Part shown: piece by piece, positions 16,521-36,179 of the stretch
Layout of the letters: each line of letters opens with the position of its first letter
Position numbering within the stretch: position 1 is the first letter of the stretch
The notes under the pieces: generated by a model
Databases searched by the model: none
What the model was told of the DNA's origin: nothing
The model's input: only the letters and a program-made list of their open reading frames with translations
Translations under genes and position numbers: made by a program
NCBI RefSeq assembly: GCF_037975245.1
Contig: NC_092567.1
Location: 20,645,376 to 20,709,375 of the forward strand
Direction: 5' to 3'
Length of the DNA: 64,000 nt
Source of the DNA: Apostichopus japonicus
Taxonomy: Eukaryota > Echinodermata > Holothuroidea > Aspidochirotida > Stichopodidae

Positions 16521-16862
16521 GCCTTTGTCGTTTACCTCCAAGTCTGTTCAAAGTATCTCTTTCGAGATCCGGCTTTAGGAATCACAAATGATTTCGAGTT
16601 GGTCAGCATCATGTTTGATCTCTAGAGTAAGGCAAAATATGTCACCAAAAACAGAACTAGTATTGTTCGATACAGGTGACAAACGCCTACAGTGGAATTA
16701 CGACCTTCTTTACCGGTTTCGAACCTCTGGACATACAATCAGAGTCCATAGCCTAGTGGTTAGGGTGTCCGCGTACAGAGCGGAAGGCCCGTGGTTCGAA
16801 TCCCGGTGGAGGCTGAAAGTTTTTTCACTGTTCTTGATTTTCCAACTCATTACGATTTTCAT
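16521..16862 (+). repeat. Dispersed single copy of the 368-bp tRNA-bearing repeat
   Basis: It contains the same sequence as the tandem units at 6428-7163 in opposite orientation, circularly permuted: upstream block, tRNA-like part (16742-16814), then a tail ending GATTTTCCAACTCATTACGA next to a TA repeat. Tail-only fragments occur at 15318-15350 and 16882-16917. Confidence 0.75.
16742..16814 (+). tRNA. tRNA-like cloverleaf (anticodon ACA position), repeat-derived
   Basis: It has an exact B box GGTTCGAATCC and A box TAGCCTAGTGGT. Anticodon stem TCCGC pairs with GCGGA around loop GTACAGA. Acceptor has one or two mismatches. Part of the dispersed 368-bp repeat. Confidence 0.5.
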
Positions 16863-16932
16863 ATATATATATATATATAAATGAAAATCGTAATGAGTTG
16901 GAAAATCAAGAACAGATAAAATAAAAACAGTT

Positions 16933-16936
<4 letters not shown>

Positions 16937-17005
<69 letters not shown>
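16937..17005. repeat. (TA)n microsatellite
   Basis: Pure TA run after a tail fragment of the tRNA-bearing repeat. Confidence 0.9.
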
Positions 17006-17011
<6 letters not shown>

Positions 17012-17536
17012 ATATATATATTTATTTATTTATTCATATATATATTGTGCTAGATTGTTTTGTCTGTATCATGTTGAAACAGATGGCGTTCCATATTAAA
17101 CAAATTCCAGTTTGCACAACAGTGTTTTAACGTTAATATTTGTCCTTAGGATGACTATACACTATACCTCAGTCGCCGCTAACAGCCTCACTACATGATA
17201 ATCTCTCTTGAATAAATGATGCTGATGGATACATCATTCTGTCGATTAATTTACTGTCAGGTTTCGTTGACCTATCACTCATAGCTAGCCTATTATTATA
17301 AGACTTGATTAAACCATTGAAAGATAGTTGATAAAGAATATGAAGTGAGGAAAAGATCAAGAGACGGACAGACAGACAGACAGACAGACGTAGAGATGGA
17401 GAGAGAGAATGATGTTATTACAAATTATGTAACCTATATAGCAGGGGCACACACTGGGGTATAAATTGTTTACCTTCTGAGCCATCCAACCGGCGACCAA
17501 CCGTAGCCTTGAAACAAGCGGCATGTTTGTGGCGTC

Positions 17537-17833
17537 CAGGCGCGTAGCCAAGGGGAGGGCGAAAGGGTGCGACCGCCCCCACCCCCCCCCCCCTTGAGCA
17601 TATTTTTGGGGTATGTTTTTATAATATCGCTAGTAATTTCAAGCTAAGATTAGCTTACAAGGGCTGGGAAGTGCCATTTCCAGCGATCTGGGAGAAATTT
17701 TCAGCCAAAATTTTCTTGTATGCGTAGCGCCAGCTCAAGTTATTATATATAGTTTTCAAAGCAGAATCTACGGCTCTAATAGTTTTGCCTACAGGTTCGC
17801 CCCTCCCTTGGCAAATTCCTGGCTACGCGCCTG
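17537..17833 (+). mobile_element. hAT-like MITE, TIR CAGGCGCGTAGCCA (297 bp), TSD GTGGCGTC
   Basis: It starts CAGGCGCGTAGCCA and ends TGGCTACGCGCCTG, with a perfect 8-bp target duplication GTGGCGTC at 17529-17536 and 17834-17841. It carries a diverged, shortened copy of the 100-bp module at about 17661-17730. It has no coding capacity and is in opposite orientation to 20647-20939 and 30353-30664. Confidence 0.85.
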
Positions 17834-18273
17834 GTGGCGTCGTACGAAACGTGTGTCCTCTCCAAGGTAGGAAATCGGCGCAATTGATATACGATAACTT
17901 GACTGCGCATACGGAAAGCCTCGGAACCCTTTTAGAGGAGACAACAGTTGTGATTTCATCGATTGCACACCGACAAATTTGAGTTTTTTTTTGTTTTGCT
18001 TCAATTTTTTGTGTGCAGCCATGCAGTTTTCTCCCCCAAATTTTCTTCCAATGGTAAAGTTATTGGCAATTTATTAGCTTCAATAACTGATGATCCCGAA
18101 TGGCGCCCTAGAATTTACTATATACAAACTAGTCATAGTGCCGTAGGAAAGGTTGAATTAAAGTGGCATGTCCCTTGTCTCGTTCCCTTGAAGGTCGTTC
18201 CCGCCCCTATATATGTAACCCCCTTACACCACCCTTTGAGGGGTGAGTGGGGATTAGGGGGGGGGGAGGACAG

Positions 18274-19611
18274 TAGTGGCGTCACCAGACTTTTCAGTCT
18301 GGGGGGGGGGCACAGGGGGGCACCAGCATTTGATGGGGGCACTTAGGTGGATACGGATCGCCGTCCTGGGGGAGGGGTGTAAGGGGCCCTTTGGAAAATT
18401 TTCCCATACGGAGGATGGGCTAGATGCAAAATGCTGCCACATTTGATGCTAAATTCGATCTGAAGATATCTCCAAGAATTGCTATTTTTGAGGTAATGAT
18501 TTTAACAACGCGCAGAATTTTGCAGAGGATATGAACCACATGCTGTCGATATTATGCCTAACCCTATCAATATAACCTACATTTGTTGAATTAATGTGTG
18601 CATGACCCCCGACTCCTTTCTTGTCCTTCTCGTTTTCTCCCATTATCTATTAAGATGTAACAGGTTCCAGCATCGTTATTGGCTCCTATCAGGGATCTCA
18701 CCATGCAATCCAAAGTTTGATCACACATCGAGTATTTCTCAGTATGCAGGTGTGAACATTCGCCATTTGTTCCTACAAGCATCTGACCTCAAATGACCTC
18801 TGCACCCCCTACACAACAGGGTTAATATATGGGTCCACAAATATAGGCAAGTATGGTGCCTGCGGACCCTCACATTCTCACATTTCGTCAGCTCCTAACC
18901 TGTCAACCTCAGACCAAGGCAACATACTGCAGTACCCTCCCTTCTCACAGTAGGTCCGGATTTTCGGCATTTCACAGGCATCCAATTCACGAGAGGTAAA
19001 AGACACACACAGATAGCAGACAAACCAGTGGCGTAGGAAGGTACTTTTGAGTGGGGGGGGGGGCTGAAGACTGATGGCCGGCCTGGGGGTGGGTGGTGGA
19101 ATTTTTTGCATTTCCAGGTAGCCTCAGATGCAATTTGGTGCAATATAGCACACTTCAACACCCACTCCATTTTGTAAACTTAATTTTGTATTTTCACCAG
19201 GCCTTAGATGCAATTTGGTGCTCCAAATGAGATTTTTTTTCTCATTTGGAAATGAAAAAGGGGTTTTCTGACTTGCGAAGCGGGGGGCGGAATGATACTT
19301 CCGCCCCTCCACATTTTTCACTGGGGGGGGGGCTGGCGCCCCCCAGCCCCCCGGTTCCTACGCCCTTGAGACAAACACTCTCACCCATATGACAAATGCA
19401 CACAAGCAGCATGACATTTTAAGAAAACACGAATTACTGTGCTTATTTGTCCTTATGTAAAACCAACTCAGATGATGGGAGTTGAATATAACAAAAAAAT
19501 ATATTTTTTTTTTTACCGACCCAAATCTCCGATGGGGGGCACTCGGGGGGCACTAGGTTTTCCAAGGGGGCACGTGCCCCCCTGGCCCCCCCCCCCTTGA
19601 CGACGCCACTG
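18274..19611. mobile_element. hAT-like element of the CAGTGGCGTC family, opposite orientation to 11836-13564
   Basis: Ends AGTGGCGTCACC and GACGCCACTG; the flanks GAGGACAG and GAGGTCAG match at 7 of 8 positions. The interior is the reverse complement of 12030-12740 over several hundred bases. It hosts the nested MITE at 19026-19368. Confidence 0.78.
19026..19368. mobile_element. hAT-like MITE, TIR CAGTGGCGTAGGAA (343 bp), TSD AGACAAAC
   Basis: CAGTGGCGTAGGAA at the left, TTCCTACGCCCTTG at the right, and a perfect target duplication AGACAAAC (19018-19025, 19369-19376). Nested in 18274-19611. A second copy lies at 36180-36476. Confidence 0.85.
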
Positions 19612-20646
19612 AGGTCAGACCTCAGGTCAGACACATACTGATGTGTTGCCTGCAATCGCCACCTCCTGATTTCCCCTACAGGTATGCTAACATTACGTGG
19701 CCTCAGCTGTCATGACATTTCAACTTGTTATGAGTAGGCCTATACGCCTGTGGTCTTATAGTGTTTTACTATATACATATTTTAATTTTGTAACGAAGTT
19801 AGCGAAGTTAGCGCGAAAGTTCTTCGAGGTGAGATATTTCACATCCGGTTGACACGCTGACGTCAAAGCTATATGTATTTTGTCAAGCTATGTATTTGTA
19901 AGATGGGAGATACGTTACCATGGGAACACAACTATGCCTATATATTGTAGTTACTTTTTTTTTATATTTCAATATATTCCGGGAATATGCGTACTATCGG
20001 AATAACTTCTGTTAGAACTGTGAGGGTTGAATATTTAATATGTGCATTGTCATTCACTTACAAATATTGTGAAACCGGATGGCACGTGGATGTTTGCATT
20101 GCTGTAGGATATATACTGATGCAATATTGACATGTAAATAATTTATAGTTTACTTTAGGTACCATGCCACAATACGGGGTAGGGTTCTATAAGTGTATAC
20201 CTTTCCCAGAAAGGTTACTAACAACGGATAGCACACATGCAAACTTTATTTTTGGTTGCTGATGAAACAGGAAGTTACATTATTCCAAGTATCCTGGTGA
20301 ATATATGTGCATGCAATATCTATGTATCGTTCAACTTTTTCCAGATAACCACATTTTGAAGTTGACACGCGCGATTTTGCACCAAAAGTGAACTTGAAGA
20401 AAACAGGTGTGATGTCATATATATGAACACTGAACCAATTTGTTATATGTGTTCCGTTTTCAAATGTATACAGCCAACTTTTTATTCTTCAAAATTTGGA
20501 GGCATTAACATCATATGAATACATGTCCTAACATAATGACTAAGATGTATAGGGATTAGGGAGACTTGTTGTTACATCGTAACATGCACAGTAAAATAAC
20601 GTATCATGTGTATACGCACAAACAAACTATAAGGAATGCTAAAACT

Positions 20647-20939
20647 CAGGCGCGTAGCCAGGAATTTGCCAAGGGAGGGGCGAAACTGTAGATTCGGCAT
20701 TGCAAACTACCTAACCGTAGCGCCACCATGAGCTGGCGCGAAGCGTACAAGAAAATTTTGGCTGAAAATGCCTCCCAGATCGCTGGAAATGGCACTTCCC
20801 AGGCCTTGTAAGTTGCATCTTAGCATTTTCTCTTTTGAAAATACTAGCGATATCATAAAAACATTTAAAAAAAAAAAAAATATGCTCAAGGGGGGGCGGC
20901 TGCCCCCTTCGCCCCCCCCCCTTGGCTACGCGCCTTTTA
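20647..20939 (-). mobile_element. hAT-like MITE, TIR CAGGCGCGTAGCCA (293 bp)
   Basis: Left end CAGGCGCGTAGCCA; right end TGGCTACGCGCC with altered last bases. The flanks CTAAAACT and GTAAAACT agree at 7 of 8 positions. The 100-bp module is on the minus strand at 20712-20812. Confidence 0.8.
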
Positions 20940-21754
20940 GTAAAACTTACTATTATATGTTGACTTGCAGAAGAAAAACCGTTGTTTACTCTGCATTAAA
21001 TGTGTCAGGTTTACCTGGTGAGGGTCACCATAGAACTCCCAAACTTGCATTCATGCTCAAGATTGAGCTGAAATAATACCTTGGCAACCAACAGACCAGA
21101 CTACGTATCTCGAACGACCAACCAAGGTTACCATTTTAAACCCATGTCAACCTACTTAGGTCTAAGTTAGTGAACATGGTTATACGTAGGTAAGCCTATA
21201 CCTTTTAGGTAGGTTTAAAAAAAATAAACTCATACATTGTAGGCTATAACCACGTTTACCATCTTAGACTTACGTATATAGGCTTATATACTTATAACTT
21301 CTGCAAACTCAAGAATTCATCAGACGAAATAAGGTAAAGCAAATATAACAGCAAGGTGGTTCAATTAGTTACCTGGTGAAACTGGTAAGCAATTTCTTCA
21401 GCTCAAGATTGAAAATAAACTCACTCGATGAGGGGTTTCTGGGGTTGTGCGAGGAACGAGAAGGGGTGTGGTGCATAGAGCATTCTAAGTATTCTTTGCA
21501 TAACCGGTTGAAGTACTTTCTGTGAACTCCTGTGTTCGTGTTCGCCTCAGTATGTCTTCGTTTATACTATTATACAGTGGTATCATGCTGTGATGACGGT
21601 GGTTGATTCGTTCACGATCGTCAAAGAATCTATATACACACTCGAGATGTTTGCAAGGCAGACTTGTCTCGCATGTTCTTTAACAATTAAGGACACTTCG
21701 TTGTACATTATGACTGAAGCAACTAACATCAACCACTTCTCCAGCACATGTCAG

Positions 21755-21985
21755 CAGTGGCGTCGCCAGACATTTCAAACTGAGTGGGGGGGGGGGGGGG
21801 CTGTCACAGGGATGGCACATCACTTAGCTATAGGGGCGCAAAATGTTTATTGTTAAATGCCGTCCCGGGGGTGTGGTCAAAGGGGAGGTGGTGTCACCTT
21901 CCCCTTTGAGAAATTATTTGATTAATTAAGGGTCCTTAGATGCAATCTGGTGCTATATTTTGCAACTTGAAGTAACTTTATGTTC
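21755..21985. mobile_element. Truncated CAGTGGCGTC-type element
   Basis: The left end CAGTGGCGTCGCCAGAC is followed by a G-run and by a stretch (TTAGATGCAATCTGGTGC) similar to the interior of 19026-19368. No right terminal repeat was found. Confidence 0.5.
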
Positions 21986-23408
21986 AAGAATTTTCGGGCT
22001 TAGTCTGTCTAATATTTATGTTTTTAATTGAGGGGGAATAAAAAAAGTTATACAAAAAAATGGAAATTAACCCTTTTGCTGTAATAATGTTTTTAAATAA
22101 GAGTGTTGAAAATTGAAATTGAAATTCATGCAGGGTAGTAGTGACGTTTAAGCACTAGCGATTCACGTGTGACCTTGTTAGTGAGAAAACAACTGGTTAT
22201 TTGTGATGGTGATGGAGTTTTTTTTTTTTTTTTTGGTGGGGGGGGGGGGCACGATTACTAAATAAAAAGATACTAAATACATACATTTATGTCAGAAACC
22301 GAAACAAACAGAAAAAGTAGCGAAATTTAGCGAATCATGTTAATTAAGCCCTGTTGGAAATTTCTCCTTTGGTTTATCCTGCCGTATGATATACATCATT
22401 CTCCATAACAGAAATATAACGCGGGTGTTGGGTGGGTGGGGGTGGGGGGGGGGGGCTAAAATGACTATAGCAGTTTTCATTTCTGAATTATATGTTCACA
22501 AATGGCGATAAAATATGGAATATACCATTTCGCGAAATGTGAATAAACCAGCTGCGGTGTTTACAGCTTGTTTGATGGAAGAAGGAAGAAGTCGCTATTT
22601 TACATATGGATTCAAGTATTTCAGGAACTGGAAGATCTTGACCGTAAAATGTACCTAATTATTCCATGAAAATCTCTATGTGGATTATTTTCTTGAAAAA
22701 GTAGATTATCCGGCAATATGTTAGGCTAGAGCCTAATATCTAATTTGTTCTCTGGAAACGAAGGAAATTTAACGTAGGCTGCGTACGTGTCACCATTTCC
22801 ATACCGGATTAAATTCTTTAGGAAAATTCTTACGGATTTGGTGATATGAAGGTAAGAAAAATGTTATTGTTTTTATTTATGTAGGCTCGCGATAATATGT
22901 CCTATTGATTTTGGGTTTTTTTTTGTAGGAAAAGACGTGATTAGTAATCCCCAAAGTTTAGTTTAAGCTAGGCTAGCTTAATTCATACAGTTTGCATAGA
23001 CACATACGGGCACAGCGCGCTGCGTCTTGCCCGGTTTGGTAATGGCGGACGGCTCACATCGGCTTTGTGTTAGCGATATTATGAGTCCGCCCTCTATTCT
23101 TATATTCTGCCTCTATGATGTATCTCCATATATTCTTGCTTTTCCTTGAGTCTTTAAAAGTACTCACTATTTTCTCAATATTATATTTTGTAAACAATCT
23201 GAACGGAAACACAAGCTAGAAAAAAATAGGTATTTTGAACGGGGATCAAAATTTTTTTATTAAGTCCCCTATGAACTTGCAAAACGGTGTATTACAGGGT
23301 ACGGATTTCCCTGCATGTATTTCTGGTGGGGTAATTTTTAAATAACAAAGCGAGTAGTTGAGAGAGAATACAATGAGAAAGTGCAACATGATATGTAAAT
23401 TAATATAA
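21986..23408. other. Downstream of the subtilase gene, no gene seen
   Basis: Unique-looking AT-rich sequence with poly-T/poly-G junctions near 22220-22250 and 22440-22455. A short GC-richer stretch at 23010-23080 has no supporting gene signal. Confidence 0.5.
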
Positions 23409-23486
23409 TTTATTGAAACCATGTTGAGAGAGACACGACGTCATACTTTTTAACTTCAAGTTGAAATCTTTGTAATGTATTTTATT
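23409..23486 (-). terminator. Poly(A) signals of the subtilase gene
   Basis: Two AATAAA hexamers on the minus strand, at 23486-23481 and 23414-23409, lie 53 and 125 bases beyond the TAG at 23539. The nearer one would give a very short 3' UTR. Which is used cannot be told from sequence. Confidence 0.5.
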
Positions 23487-23538
23487 TGAACAATTTGGGA
23501 TAAATTAGACACTGTATTATTATTTGTTGGTTGACTTT

Positions 23539-30819
<7,281 letters not shown>

Positions 30820-31912
30820 TGTGATTTCTGCATCAAAATACACCATGAGGAAATTAGTCTCTGTCATTCAAGACAAACGTTTTTTTGCCTATGGTAGTAT
30901 ACAATACGCAGTATATACTCTGTCATTCTTCTATTCTGTTATAAATAGCAGAATTTGCGAGGGAATAATAGAAAGCTAATCATGATAATATATGACCTTA
31001 GATTTGATAGATTATTGCTAACTGTTTAGTTCATGACTCTGACAAAATATTAACGGTATAACAACTGGGTTAATTACAGCACGATCGATTATAAGTATAG
31101 CCATCTTGATATATGTCACATGGTCGCTGCTATGTGCATATATTAGCTACTACTTCTATACACTAAAACCACTAAACCACAGCAACTGAAGTCAACGGTA
31201 ATTATTATAACACAACATGCACTGACTGTGTTAATGAAGTCATGGAAATTAGGATAACCTATAGTACTTGTATCGTCAAGTTTAGAACCCTTGTTGAGCT
31301 TGTTTGGCAGATTATAATAGCATCATGAATATTCATAAGATTGGGTCTATTTGACTTGAATTGTTACTTCCGCTGATGATGCTCCAGCCAATGATAATAT
31401 CGCAAATCTTTTGTACAATTCGTATATAGGAGGAGATGACACCAGTCATATAGCCTAAGACTATAGTCTTACGTATTATACTTTCTAAATTCGAGTCGAT
31501 TTTCACGCCTCAAAAATAATATAATACTAATAAAATACTAAAAGGAAATAACTCCAGCATATATTTGAATTCCATATATGTCTATAGTAAGTATTCTCAC
31601 TTAAACAGTTAAAAGGATTGCTTCACAAACAGGTAGTTTCGAATATATGCCTTAATCATTATAATATGTATTGAGCCTATCTGAATATTTACTTGAAGGC
31701 TAATTGGAACAATAAATTGGCAACGTTATATACGCTTTTCCCAATGCATGCACCGCAGTTGCTCAAACGCAACAGTTCAATAAATGACGTAAACGGCCGC
31801 AATCTTAATAAATACGGCAAAAACTTGCTTAAGTTTTATTGAGTCAGAAACTGAAAAAACACTAACACATTATTACAAAAAAAACATGTTAGTAAAAAAC
31901 AAGGAGCTTAGG

Positions 31913-31915
<3 letters not shown>

Positions 31916-31993
<78 letters not shown>
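31916..31993. repeat. (TA)n microsatellite
   Basis: Pure TA run within the proposed leader intron of the subtilase gene. Confidence 0.95.
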
Positions 31994-31995
<2 letters not shown>

Positions 31996-32122
31996 CTTTT
32001 TATTTACTTGGATCACCATGTCAGCTAAAAAAAACAAGTAAAACTGTGTAATAAGCTAAGCTCATAGCTCTGGAAAAAATCGTTAGCTTTAAAGAGAAGA
32101 TTAAAGAAAGGATTTAGCTTAC

Positions 32123-32210
32123 CGGTTTTTTCTTCTTCTTCTTCTGGAACACAAGACAGATAACTTCTTGAATAGTGACTGTGAAGATCTGCCAAGCCTT
32201 TTTATCAAAA
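32123..32210 (-). promoter_or_regulatory. Probable promoter and non-coding leader exon of the subtilase gene
   Basis: On the minus strand a TATA-like GATAAAAAG (about 32198-32206) precedes, by about 30 bases, an initiator-like TCACAGTCACT. The exon then runs through a GAA-rich stretch to a consensus donor CCG|GTAAGC at 32123. A matching acceptor (GATGCAG|AAATCACA) ends at 30828, eight bases before the ATG at 30819. This suggests a short 5' UTR exon (about 32176-32123), a 1.3-kb leader intron, and exon 2 starting at 30827. This is inference from signals only. Transcription directly through 30820-30900 without this intron is the alternative. Confidence 0.45.
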
Positions 32211-33236
32211 ATTTGAGTAAACAATTGGCACAAGTGCATCCGTTCTCACCGATTGTTTTGGCCGGATCCTTAAGTTAACATTGAAGTCACGCGAGATAAG
32301 TGATGGCTTCTTCCGATAAAACCAGCTAGGTTTCATATTAATGGGTGGATTAATAACGAACTACAAAAGTACTTCTTCCATATTGTTAATATTGCAGATA
32401 AACGTCCCGATGGTATGGAAACGTTAAGGTGTCATGAAAATGTTAAAGTGTTCATCAGATGTTGAATCAGATATTTTCTGCAAAAGTGTTGAATTTCTCA
32501 TTTATATTTCGACAAACTGCAGGGGACATTTGCCGAATTAATAACCACTTAACAATTAGAATGACGAATTTCTCACTTGTCACGTGTTTTGAATTTCAGC
32601 AATTTTTCTGCAAAATGTACTTTTTACTAGCTTATTAATAAGTTGACAATATGACATTTGTCAATTGGTCATTTTTTTTTAATTCGGTCAATTTAGCATT
32701 TTCTTTGCACAATGGTGAATAACACATATCTAACGTATAAGCAATTACGCTAAATATTTTGTTACAAAACTGTCAAAAAATGATAACATTTCCATAAGTG
32801 TATATTAGCAAAATTATATTTTAGCAATTCTTCAAACACTCACTTTAAGTTAAATGAATAGTTTTATTAAAATGTTGAATTTTAATAAGTAATCATTTTG
32901 TCATTTTCCAACTAAATGGCGCGTTCATCATTTAAAAAAAGATGTATGGAATTGATTAATTTGAGCCAAGGCGGTAACAATCTCTTTCTTACAGAATCCT
33001 CTTTTCGTTAAACTCAACACCCTCAATATTTACGACATCAACAGTCATCAAACTGCAATTGTTATGTTCCCTATTTTGTAATAGGGCTCTGCCTAAGTGT
33101 TTCAACCTCCTTTTTCCAATCCGGCGTTATTCCGCACACTACCACAACACTAGATTCAGCAACTCTCTCAGCATCATCCTGTCAAATCGTGTGAATTGAG
33201 TGACCGTTTCATTCAATTGCTAGGCTCTTTTGTTAT

Positions 33237-33605
33237 TTAAAGGGTGTTAAAAGACTCGCGCACAAAGGAACGTCTCATGCCGGTAATCTGACCTAGTTTC
33301 GAATGAGGTGTAACAGAAGTGTTAGACACCACCATCGATCCCAGAAAATACATACACAGCTTGCTACCGTCGGTAATTAGACACTAGTGTACAGTCAATA
33401 TACATGCAGCGTCGGTCAATACCCACAACACAGTGTGCATAGCAGCGATGGACATCTCAGGTCCAGCTAAAACATAACAAGGTATCACGTTTCATTACTG
33501 TCTGCATTTTGTAGCAACAAGAGAAAACCTACACTTGCAAGCAACGGAAAGTTAACTTTTTCAGAGCGCGACACGAAGATTGGGGAGAGTCTTCAATGCC
33601 TTTAA
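33237..33605 (+). mobile_element. TTAA-flanked MITE, independent copy
   Basis: It has the same internal sequence as the unit at 46503-46865 and shares the block AACGTCTCATGCCGGT. Both ends carry TTAA, and the terminal repeats are AGGGTGTTAAAAGACTC and the complement of AGGCATTGAAGACTC. This copy lies outside the P elements, so the MITE is a family of its own. Confidence 0.6.
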
Positions 33606-34601
33606 GTATTCCCAACGTTCCTGTCTTTTATCCCGTCTTTTGTTATCCTTCTAATTCACCGAGTCTGGTTTCTTAGAGATGTGGGCGTATGGTGGGGTGC
33701 CGGCGGGTGAGGTGGGTGGGTGGGTCTACTTTGCTTCATTAGCTTGTCAGTTCTTACCTCACACTATTCTCTTTTTCTTGCTCTCCAGTTGACTTCTATT
33801 CCAACAAGTCATTCTTTGTTAAACTTTGTTAATATATTCTCCTTCAACAACTATATTGTCACTGTTTATATGTCCGGCTATACTCCGTTTGTAAATTAAA
33901 TGCCTATCTCATATTAATTTCTGTTAACATTGGTGTTCTCAATATATGAGGTTTTAACCTCGTTGTATAAAATGCTTGGTTATTATGATTGACTGATTCA
34001 TTGATCGATTGAAATCAAATTGAATGACTATAAATTGAATTGATTACATAGTACGCGTACAAATTCGATTGATCGATTAAGTTTGGGATACAGTTACAGA
34101 CATTTGTTATTACAACCTGTATAATGTAATCATCTTTGGCGATTCCTTCATTGAGAGTTATGTATTTCTTATAGTGTGACAGTCTGTTCAGTCTGTTTAC
34201 TTGTGCTGATTACAAGACTAATTTGCATATATCATCGCGAGTATAAAGTTATATCTGATGTAGCTCATAAAATACCAGGTGGCCTAGGTGCGGTTAGACT
34301 GCAGTTCAACACACTTTCTGATGTGGAAGTGTGCCAAGATCTTTCGCACTTATTTTTTTTTTCTTCTAAATTTATTTCAATTTGGCAGATTTTCCCTCAC
34401 ACTCATTCGTGTCAATAGCTGATGTTGGTATATATCATATCCAGGCTTAAAAGAAATCTATATCTGTATATTCATGAACATTGTCAATTACTGTAGACAA
34501 CAGTATACAGGCAAAGTTACTTCTACAAAATGGCCATCGAAGGTTTCAACAGAAACAAACATACACTATAGAGCGAACTAACTACACACAAGGATGACAC
34601 A

Positions 34602-34712
34602 AGACCCCTTCCCCACCCCACCCCCACCCCCACCCCCCACCCCTCCCCTCCCCTCCCACTCCACTCCCCTCCCACTCCCACTCCCCCTCCCCCTGCCCCA
34701 CCCATCCCTTCT
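34602..34712. repeat. C-rich pyrimidine tract (CCCCAC/CTCCC)n
   Basis: About 110 bases of CCCCACCCC and CTCCC units. The G-rich complementary strand could form G-quadruplexes. Confidence 0.8.
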
Positions 34713-34797
34713 GGACCTACATATCACCTTTGATATACTTGCTTTACCAAACTCTACAGTTTCATTTAACACAAGTTACAGAACAATTGTATGGAAG

Positions 34798-35437
34798 CTT
34801 GAAAGTGCCATCAACATAAGAAAAAGTTTGCCACATAAGTTGACATTTTTCAGTAAATTGTTAATATAACAAGATAATATGTTATCAAAAAACAGAAAAA
34901 AAAATGGATTGCTCAGTTGCTTTAACTGAGCAATTGAACAACCTTCTGCAAAATGTTTAATTGTTCACTTCATTTCCATCTCAGCAATTGAACAATTTTC
35001 TGCCAAATGTTTAATTGACAACTTATCGTATCTCGTCAATTCAACATTTTTCTACGATTAGTTGTCAATTTATAGTATTTTGCAGAAAAATTCTGAATGG
35101 ACGAGATGTGATAAGTTGTCAATTGAACATTTTGTAGAAAAATGTTGAATTGACGACATGTTATAAGTGGTAAATTGAACATTTTGCAGAAAATTGTTGG
35201 AATGAAGTGAACAATTGAACATTTTTCAGAAAAATATTAAATTGACGAGATCTTATAAGTTGTCAAATAAACATTTTGCAGAAAAATTTTCAATTGCTCA
35301 GTTAAAGCAATTCAGCTATCTAGCATTTTTTTATATTTTTGATAAGATATTATTTTGTTATCTAAATAATTTACTTAAAAATGTTGACTTATTGGGGCAA
35401 AGTTTTCTTATGTTGATGGCACTTTTAAGTTTCCGTA
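34798..35437. repeat. Foldback element: inverted arms of about 145 bp around an internal repeat array
   Basis: Left arm 34798-34940 (from AAAGTGCCATCAACATAAGA to AACTGAGCAATTG) matches the reverse complement of right arm 35290-35437. The centre holds several copies of a unit of about 60 bp (GTTGTCAATTGAACATTTTG) in both orientations. Related sequence occurs at 32390-32720. No target duplication was recognised. Confidence 0.7.
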
Positions 35438-35739
35438 CGAGCGGCCTTGTCCTATACAACACACGAGAGCCCGATTTGGGTGAGAATTCTCCATGTGGAT
35501 CCGACATTGATGTTTGTATATTTTTTGTTGCTGAATCCTGTCCGTGGATATCTGCCCGGGAAAGTGAAGATAACGGAACCCCTGGTAATATTGAACTTGG
35601 ACGAGGGGCTGAACGTTGCCAGGTACATGTTTATAACAGAAGATTGTTACTATTCTCAGGACGTTTAGGTGCTGACGTAGGGTTGGGCAGCAGTCATAGC
35701 ATCATCATCGCATACAACAAACCATATAACCAAATATTA

Positions 35740-36035
35740 TTATTATAATAATCATAATCATAATAATTATCATAATAATAACTATTATCATAATAATAAT
35801 CATAATCACAATAATAATCATAATCACAAAAATCGTAATCATAATAATCGTAATAATCATAATAATAATAATAATAATATAATCATAATCATAATAATCA
35901 TAATAATTATCATAATAATAAAAATCATAATTATAATAATCATAGTAATCATAATAATCATCATAATAATAATCATAATCATAATTATAATAATCATAAT
36001 AATAATCATAATAATCATAAAAATCATAATCATAC
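35740..36035. repeat. Degenerate trinucleotide repeat (ATA/ATC, AATAATCAT units)
   Basis: About 300 bases built almost only from ATA, ATC and ATT triplets. The minus-strand YYDYY and MIIII open frames are repeat translations. Confidence 0.9.
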
Positions 36036-36179
36036 ATGCTGTCAACTTATACGAAGACTATGATCCAATTGTCGACATATACTTGTACAATTTCAGCAAT
36101 AACATGTTTTTTTGACGCCATGTACTTGCATATCAAATTATATTAAGGACATGTGAATATGTATATGTATATGTATAAG

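Noticed and set aside
35215-35748. 177-codon open frame, and an overlapping frame ending NLDEGLNVARYMFITEDCYY, as a possible gene
   Set aside because: The first half is the arm of the foldback element. The second frame looks protein-like but matches no family I recognise and has no clear splice partners.
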